Shown piece by piece: positions 58,898 through 64,000 of a DNA stretch of 64,000 nt. The notes beneath the pieces were generated by a model. It had not been told where the DNA came from. It worked only from the letters and a program-made list of their open reading frames with translations, and searched no databases. This DNA is from Chloracidobacterium sp. (GTDB taxonomy: Bacteria > Acidobacteriota > Blastocatellia > Chloracidobacteriales > Chloracidobacteriaceae): positions 1 to 64,000 of the forward strand of contig JANWUV010000009.1 of NCBI GenBank assembly GCA_025057975.1, read 5' to 3'. The number at the start of each line of letters is the position of its first letter. The first letter of the stretch is position 1. The translations under genes were made by a program, and so were the position numbers.

Positions 58898-61800
58898 TCA
58901 CTCATCCCGGCCGTTTCGCTCGCCCCGCCGGAGCGCCAGCAGGCGCGGCAAACGCTGGGTCCCGCCGTAGCCGGGAATCAAATTGAGCCGGATTTCAGGT
59001 TGCCCAAACACGGCTGTCGGCTCGCTCACCGTGTAGTGGCACGCCATCTGAAACTCATTGCCGCCGCCTAAAGCGACACCGTTCACCGCCGCAATGACCG
59101 GCTTGGACATGCGCTCGATTTTGCCGAAGACCAGATGCGCATTGTTCGGCAGCGGCAGCGCCTCAGCGACTGTTTTGAAGTCAAGCAACTGCTTGATGTC
59201 CGCGCCAGCGACAAATGAGCGCGTCCCCTCGCCTGTAAAGATGACGACCTTGACATCATCGCGCCGTTCGAGGTGCTCAACGACGGTGATGAGTTCGTCC
59301 AGCGCGCGCTCATTGAGAGCGTTGACCGGCGGGTTGGTGATGGTTACCAACGCAAGGCGCTGCGCCGCTTGCCCGTCTTTGGGTGGTATAACATCGAAAT
59401 ACTGCACGCGCACGTAGCGGTAGGTCTCGAAGACGCGGCTTGCCTCGCGCAGGCGTGTTTTTTCGCGCCAAGCCCTAATCTTAGCCGCCAACTCGTCCAG
59501 CACTTCAGGGTTGCGCAGCGTCGTCGTGTCGCCCAGTGGTTCGTCAAACAGCAGATTCTTCAAAAACCGCCGCATGTACTTCCCGCTGCGCGTTTCGGGA
59601 AAGGCGCTAACCGGAATGTAGTCCGACGGGACGGCCGTCAGACCCTTTTCCTGCCGAACCAGCTCCGACAATCGGCGTTCGTCATCTGTTGTCAGCTTGC
59701 GTCCTTCAGCCGTCAGGATGAAGGCGACCGGCGTTTGGCCTTTTTCCCGGTGCGGCGCGCCGATGACGATGACGTTCCCGACGACCGAGTTGGGGTTCAG
59801 CTGCTTGTCGCGCAGGATTGCGCCCTCGATTTCCTCTGTGCCAAGGCGGTGGCCGCTGACGTTGATAACATCGTCGGAGCGTCCGTGCAGGCTAAAGCTT
59901 CCGTCGGCATACTTCCGCGCAAAATCGCCCTGGGTATAGGTGAGCGTCCCGGCCCATTTCGTCCAGTAGAGTTTCCGGTAGCGCTCGAAGTCGCCGCGCC
60001 ACGTCGGCGCAACGGCGGCGATTTCCACGCCGTCGCCGACGACGGTCGTCGTAACGGCGAAGTTTTCTGTGTCGCCCCAGACAGTTCGCGCCAGATATGG
60101 GTACGGCTGCGTGATGACGATTTCGCCTTTTTCCTCAATCTCAGCCGGCCGATGCCGGACGGCTGTACCGTTGTCGTCCGTTGCTTCCGCCACCCACACA
60201 TCGCCTATCACCCATGGCAGCGGGTAAGTGTGGGCGTCCGGGCGGAGCGGGAAGTCGTCATTGCCGTAAAAGTGCGTCCAGACGATGCCGCCGTGTTCCG
60301 TCGCCCAGTAGGAGTTGATGTATCGCCGACACAGCAACTCCATGCCGAACTGCTGAACGGCTGGTGAGGTCGGCTCGGCGCAGAACGTCGCCACATGCAG
60401 CGACGAAACATCGTACCGCTCCACGTCGGCGCGGTTCTGTGGGTCGGTCATGATCGTTTTGAGAAAGGTCGAGCCAGCTTTGAAGATGTTGACCCGGTAA
60501 CGCTCAATGATGGAAGCGAAGCGTCCGGCGTTGGGAAACACCGGCGAGCCTTCGGCGACGACGCTGGTGACGCGCGTCGTCAGCGCCGCCGAAATCAGGT
60601 AACTCTGTCCCGTAATCCAACCCGGATCGGCGATGACGTACATCACGTCACCCGGCCGTGCGTCAAACGACACTTTCATCGTATGGGCGATCCCGGCAAC
60701 ATACCCGCCATGAACGTGGACGACGCCTTTGGGTTTGCCCGTGCTGCCGGACGTGTAGATGAAAAACAGCGGAAACTCGGACGACACTGGTAGTGGGCGC
60801 GAATGCGTGTAGAGGACACTGACCAAATCCGCTGTGGGCAAACTGAGCAAATCCTCCTCTGTCTCAACGGCGAAGCCGCGCGCACGCGCCGTCGCCAGCA
60901 GCCGCTGCGAGGCTTCAGCCAGCAAGTCATGCGCCCAGCGGTCGCGCTCCGCCCGCCAGACAATCTCCTGCCCAGTATGCTTGACGACCACGACGGCTTC
61001 GACGCGCGCTGGCGTTGTGACCAACGCTTTGGCGATGGCGGTGCGGATCATGGACTTTGCTTTGGCCGACAGCATGCGCAGTTCGCTGAGCCCCACCCCG
61101 ACGCCGCGCATGGCGTCGGCGCGTTCTACGGTGATGTCACCTACGACGGCGTCGCGTACCGCCCGGCAAATATGCTCAATGACCGAGTCATGAAAATGTT
61201 CGCCCAACCAGCCGAAGGTGGATTTTTCGGTGAGGGTTTCGAGCGTGTCGCGGACGATCTCCAGGACGTCGGCGACGGGGACGTAATCATCCAGCGCCTT
61301 GTCGGTGTAGGCTTCTTTGTAAGGCACAATCTGCGCGTTGCGGTAGCCGCCGTCCGACGTGATAACGACCTTCGCGCCGGAGTCGTGAATGCGGTCGCTA
61401 AGCGTTTTCGCCGAAAACCCGCCGAAGACGGGCGTGTAAATGACGCCGAGCCGCTTGGCCGCCTCGGTGAAGTAAATTTGCTCCATGATGTTGGGGAGAT
61501 TGATGGCGATGCGGTCGCCAGCACGCAGTCCCAGCCCCTGCAGCGCTAGCGCAGCCTTGACCGTTTCCAGCAGCAGGCGCTTGCGCGTGACGGGGAAGGA
61601 AACCACTGGGCCGCCGCGCCCGTTGTCAAGGGATTGATCCCAGCGGTCGCCTTCGAAGTAAAACGCAACTTCATCGCCGTGGCCGGCAAGGACATGGCGA
61701 TCCACTTCGTTGAAGCAGGCGTTGGTGAGGCCGCCGACGAACCAGCGATAATACGGCGCTTCCGTCTCGTCGAAGGCTTGCGCCCACGGCGTGAAGTCGG

Positions 61801-62038
61801 CTGCGTCACAGGTCACGGGCGCTCCGGTTCGGTAGTCGTAGCCTGTCCAGCGTGCGGCGGTTTCGTCATAGGTCAGCCATGCCGCCCGTGCAGCGTCGAA
61901 CCAGTGAATTTCACGCCGCGCAATCGCGCCATGAAAAGCGCCCGGATTCTGAAGGCAGGCGTCGCGTTGCGCTTGCCAGTCGGCGCGGGTGCGGATTGGG
62001 TTGACGGTGGGACGGCTCGAAGGTGTGGGTGCGCTCAT
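58898..62038 (-). CDS. Propionyl-CoA synthase, truncated within the enoyl-CoA hydratase domain
   Basis: 1046 residues. Acyl-CoA synthetase part about 1-850: FIYTSGSTGKPKGVVHVHGGYVAGIAHTMK, SYWATEHGGIVWTHFYGNDDFPLRPDAHTYPLPWVIGDVW, FSLHGRSDDVINVSGHRLGTEEIEGAI and catalytic Lys820 in ETRSGKYMRRFLKNLLF, with an inserted region about 290-390. A hydratase domain follows (RLALVTITNPPVNALNERALDELI, RSFVAGADIKQLLDF, Glu995 in GGGNEFQMACHY, Glu1015 in GQPEIRLNLIPGYGGTQRLPRLL) and then the ORF stops. Known trifunctional propionyl-CoA synthases (about 1800 aa) continue through the rest of the hydratase into an enoyl-CoA reductase. That part is missing, and a plus-strand gene ends 52 bases away. Confidence 0.85.
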   Translation of the reverse strand: MSAPTPSSRPTVNPIRTRADWQAQRDACLQNPGAFHGAIARREIHWFDAARAAWLTYDETAARWTGYDYRTGAPVTCDAADFTPWAQAFDETEAPYYRWFVGGLTNACFNEVDRHVLAGHGDEVAFYFEGDRWDQSLDNGRGGPVVSFPVTRKRLLLETVKAALALQGLGLRAGDRIAINLPNIMEQIYFTEAAKRLGVIYTPVFGGFSAKTLSDRIHDSGAKVVITSDGGYRNAQIVPYKEAYTDKALDDYVPVADVLEIVRDTLETLTEKSTFGWLGEHFHDSVIEHICRAVRDAVVGDITVERADAMRGVGVGLSELRMLSAKAKSMIRTAIAKALVTTPARVEAVVVVKHTGQEIVWRAERDRWAHDLLAEASQRLLATARARGFAVETEEDLLSLPTADLVSVLYTHSRPLPVSSEFPLFFIYTSGSTGKPKGVVHVHGGYVAGIAHTMKVSFDARPGDVMYVIADPGWITGQSYLISAALTTRVTSVVAEGSPVFPNAGRFASIIERYRVNIFKAGSTFLKTIMTDPQNRADVERYDVSSLHVATFCAEPTSPAVQQFGMELLCRRYINSYWATEHGGIVWTHFYGNDDFPLRPDAHTYPLPWVIGDVWVAEATDDNGTAVRHRPAEIEEKGEIVITQPYPYLARTVWGDTENFAVTTTVVGDGVEIAAVAPTWRGDFERYRKLYWTKWAGTLTYTQGDFARKYADGSFSLHGRSDDVINVSGHRLGTEEIEGAILRDKQLNPNSVVGNVIVIGAPHREKGQTPVAFILTAEGRKLTTDDERRLSELVRQEKGLTAVPSDYIPVSAFPETRSGKYMRRFLKNLLFDEPLGDTTTLRNPEVLDELAAKIRAWREKTRLREASRVFETYRYVRVQYFDVIPPKDGQAAQRLALVTITNPPVNALNERALDELITVVEHLERRDDVKVVIFTGEGTRSFVAGADIKQLLDFKTVAEALPLPNNAHLVFGKIERMSKPVIAAVNGVALGGGNEFQMACHYTVSEPTAVFGQPEIRLNLIPGYGGTQRLPRLLALRRGERNGRDE

Positions 62039-62140
62039 AGGCCGACGACTCTCCTACGTGAAAAGCTGCTTACCGACAAACCGCTTGTTGCGGAAACCAC
62101 GCGACCGGCGGCGGGAGCGTTCCCGGCTGAGGCGGCGTGG

Positions 62141-62920
62141 CTAAATGAGTTCGGCGAAAGACTCCGCTTGCCGGTTGAACGTGAATTGCCCGCCGTAGAA
62201 AACGGCGACAGCGAAGACAAATAGCCACAGCAAGCGGCGTGGGTCGGGGACTTCGCCATAATAGAAGATTTGCTGGTAGCCATAAAAAAGCCCGACCAGC
62301 GGATTATGTTCTACAATCCAGCGCGCTCGTTCCGGAATCGCCCTCAGCGGATACATAATCGGCATCATAAAGAACAGGATGGTGATGATGTGGCCGAGCA
62401 GGTGTTGGGTGTCGCGAAAGGTGACGCTGAGGGCTGAAAGGGCCATCGTCAGACCACACAGCAGCAGCGTCTGGATGATGACCAGTATGGGGAAAACCAG
62501 AAGGCCCCACCCCACGGGCAGCTTGAAAAACAGCAGCAACATCAGGAGCAACGGCAAGGACAGCAGGTAGTTGACCATACCGGCCAGCACCGGTACGAGC
62601 GGCAGCACCGGCGTCGGGAAAATGGTTTTCCCCACGTAGGACGCGCCTTCCAGAATGGAGGTCGAGCCTTGCAGCAGGGCCGTCGAGAACCAGATCCAGG
62701 GCAGCAGGCCGCTCAGGATGAACGCCGGGTAGGCCGGCGCATTGACTTGGAGGAAGTACCCGAACACCACGCTGTAGGTCAGCATCAGCAGCAGCGGGTT
62801 GAGGAACGTCCAGAAAAAGCCGAGAAAGGAACCCTTGTAGCGGCCGCGCAAGTCGCGCAGCACGAGCGAGTAGAGCAACCAGCCGTGGTCGCGGAAGATC
62901 GTCAGACGCATCCGCGACAT
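62141..62920 (-). CDS. ABC-2 type transporter permease (Wzm/TagG-like)
   Basis: Start ATG 62920 (MSRMRLTIFRDHGWLLYSLVLRDLRGRYKG); an in-frame TTG 18 bases upstream is possible. 259 residues with six helices. Family motifs: LVLRDLRGRYKGSFLGFFWTFLNPLLLMLTYSVVF, FILSGLLPWIWFSTALLQGSTSILEGASYVGKTIFP and TFRDTQHLLGHIITILFFMMPIMYP. It exports a polysaccharide or a glycolipid across the inner membrane together with an ATPase. No ATPase gene is adjacent: the upstream gene is aconitase and the downstream gene is the propionyl-CoA synthase, so it must use a distant partner or it is a leftover of a larger transporter operon. Confidence 0.86.
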   Translation of the reverse strand: MSRMRLTIFRDHGWLLYSLVLRDLRGRYKGSFLGFFWTFLNPLLLMLTYSVVFGYFLQVNAPAYPAFILSGLLPWIWFSTALLQGSTSILEGASYVGKTIFPTPVLPLVPVLAGMVNYLLSLPLLLMLLLFFKLPVGWGLLVFPILVIIQTLLLCGLTMALSALSVTFRDTQHLLGHIITILFFMMPIMYPLRAIPERARWIVEHNPLVGLFYGYQQIFYYGEVPDPRRLLWLFVFAVAVFYGGQFTFNRQAESFAELI

Positions 62921-63047
62921 ATCGCGTAGGTTTTGCAAGTAACGTTAGCCCTCCGACTTTTGCTTGAAACGCTTCTGAAAAGTTATTCCTACCTGTGGTC
63001 AAGCGAAGGCTGGAATAGCGACTCACCACAAAGCAGGGTGTCTACGC

Positions 63048-64000
63048 CTAGGCGTCATTCAGCAACATTTGCCGCAGGACGTAGGGCAGGATGCCGCCGT
63101 GCCGGTAATAGTCAATCTCCACTGGTGTGTCCAGTCGGAGTTGAACTGGGACGCGCTCGACATCGCCATTCACCCGCTCGATGACCAACGTGACGGTCTG
63201 GCGCGGCGCAACGCCTTCCGCCAGTCCAACCAGCGCGTAGGTTTCCGTTCCATCCAGCCCGAGAGACTGCGCGGTCACGCCGTCGGTGAACTGACACGGC
63301 AAAACGCCCATGCCGACCAAGTTGCTGCGGTGAATCCGCTCGAAGCTTTCCGCCACGACGACGCGCACGCCCAGCAGCGCCGTTCCTTTGGCAGCCCAGT
63401 CGCGCGAACTGCCCGTGCCGTATTCCTTCCCGGCGAACACAAACAGCGGCGTCTGGGTTTCGGCGTAGCGCATTGCTGCGTCATAGATTGGCATGCGCTC
63501 GCCGCTCGGCTGGTGGACTGTAACGCCGCCCTCTGTCCCCGGCAGCATAAGGTTTTTGATGCGAACGTTGGCGAACGTCCCGCGCATCATGACCTCATGG
63601 TTGCCGCGCCGCGCGCCGTAGCTGTTGAAGTCGGCGACGGCGACGTTCCGCTCCTGCAAATACCGGCCGGCCGGCGAAGTCGGTTTGATGCTGCCCGCCG
63701 GGGAAATATGGTCGGTCGTGACTGAATCGCCAAAGATGGCCAGCGCCCGCCCGCCGTGAATGTCAGCGAATGTCTTGGTCGCAAGGCTGAAGTCGGCGAA
63801 AAACGGCGGCTCCTGAATGTAGGTTGAATCCGGCCGCCACTCGTACACCTGTCCGGCGACAGAGGGGATGGCGTTCCACAGCGGATGGTTTTCGGTGAAG
63901 TCGGCGTAGAGTCGCCGGTAGGTGTCGCGGTCAAAAGCGGCGTCCATGACGGCGGCGAGTTCGTCGGTCGTCGGCCACACGTCGCGCAGATACACAGGCT
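63048..64000 (-). CDS. acnA: Aconitate hydratase (AcnA-type), 3' part
   Basis: The reading frame continues past the window edge, so only the last 317 codons are seen. Conserved C-terminal signatures: [110 protein letters not shown] and the final [19 protein letters not shown]. This is the swivelling domain of the AcnA/IRP family. It interconverts citrate and isocitrate in the TCA cycle through a 4Fe-4S cluster; the cluster cysteines lie outside the window. It is followed by 127 bases before the permease start. Confidence 0.96.
   Translation of the reverse strand, partial: PVYLRDVWPTTDELAAVMDAAFDRDTYRRLYADFTENHPLWNAIPSVAGQVYEWRPDSTYIQEPPFFADFSLATKTFADIHGGRALAIFGDSVTTDHISPAGSIKPTSPAGRYLQERNVAVADFNSYGARRGNHEVMMRGTFANVRIKNLMLPGTEGGVTVHQPSGERMPIYDAAMRYAETQTPLFVFAGKEYGTGSSRDWAAKGTALLGVRVVVAESFERIHRSNLVGMGVLPCQFTDGVTAQSLGLDGTETYALVGLAEGVAPRQTVTLVIERVNGDVERVPVQLRLDTPVEIDYYRHGGILPYVLRQMLLNDA

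Noticed and set aside
59273-60367. 364-aa plus-strand open frame over the propionyl-CoA synthase
   Set aside because: Antisense of a well-supported coding gene.
1-64000. tRNA, rRNA, CRISPR arrays, prophage or complete IS
   Set aside because: No cloverleaf-like sequence, regular repeat-spacer array, phage structural gene or transposase was seen by reading both strands.

Overview
The window is GC-rich and densely coded. It best fits a bacterium of the Acidobacteriota, possibly a thermophilic Chloracidobacterium-like organism. This rests on the Oar-type TonB receptor with an N-terminal carboxypeptidase-regulatory domain, the secreted amidohydrolase cluster, the hrcA-grpE-dnaK-dnaJ order, a B12-dependent ribonucleotide reductase and a 3-hydroxypropionate-type propionyl-CoA synthase. 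That assignment is inference; there is no rRNA or tRNA in the window to confirm it.

Bases 1-20936 (minus strand) are one long surface-polysaccharide locus. Transcription runs from an ABC-2 exporter permease (Wzm-like) and its ATPase with a C-terminal glycan-binding domain (Wzt-like), through three SAM methyltransferases, nine GT2/GT4 glycosyltransferases, a GtrB/DPM1-type membrane glycosyltransferase, a reversibly-glycosylated-polypeptide-like protein, two polytopic membrane proteins and a SASA-type O-acetylesterase. Many junctions are 4-base ATGA or GTGA overlaps. Toxin-antitoxin debris punctuates the locus: an antitoxin with a PIN toxin split by a 249-bp MITE, an orphan DUF433 antitoxin between permease and ATPase, and a second PIN remnant upstream of the permease.

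Bases 21-32 kb hold housekeeping genes: mnmE, a TesA-like lipoprotein esterase divergent from a LolD-like ATPase, a LysR regulator, a single-domain response regulator, the dnaJ-dnaK-grpE-hrcA heat-shock operon, a DUF6941 protein and an EamA transporter. Bases 33-39.7 kb hold nrdJ behind a paired NrdR-box promoter, trpD, and an aroF-trpE-trpG operon. That operon has a leader peptide containing Tyr-Trp-Tyr-Trp-Trp and a strong intrinsic terminator, a ribosome-mediated attenuator for aromatic amino acids.

Bases 39.7-64 kb carry a heptosyltransferase, a CocE/NonD hydrolase, a DUF2256 zinc ribbon, a TPR protein, a receiver-PAS-histidine kinase, a large TonB-dependent receptor, a YbjN-like secreted protein, a GT2 enzyme and three secreted amidohydrolases. 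Only the middle amidohydrolase keeps the metal ligands. These are followed by MTA phosphorylase, a coiled-coil protein, a propionyl-CoA synthase that ends inside its enoyl-CoA hydratase domain, an ABC-2 permease with no adjacent ATPase, and the 3' part of aconitase.

The most notable signals are the PIN gene/MITE insertion whose removal restores the frame, the aro/trp attenuator, the truncated propionyl-CoA synthase and the active/degenerate amidohydrolase trio. No CRISPR array, prophage or complete insertion sequence was seen.
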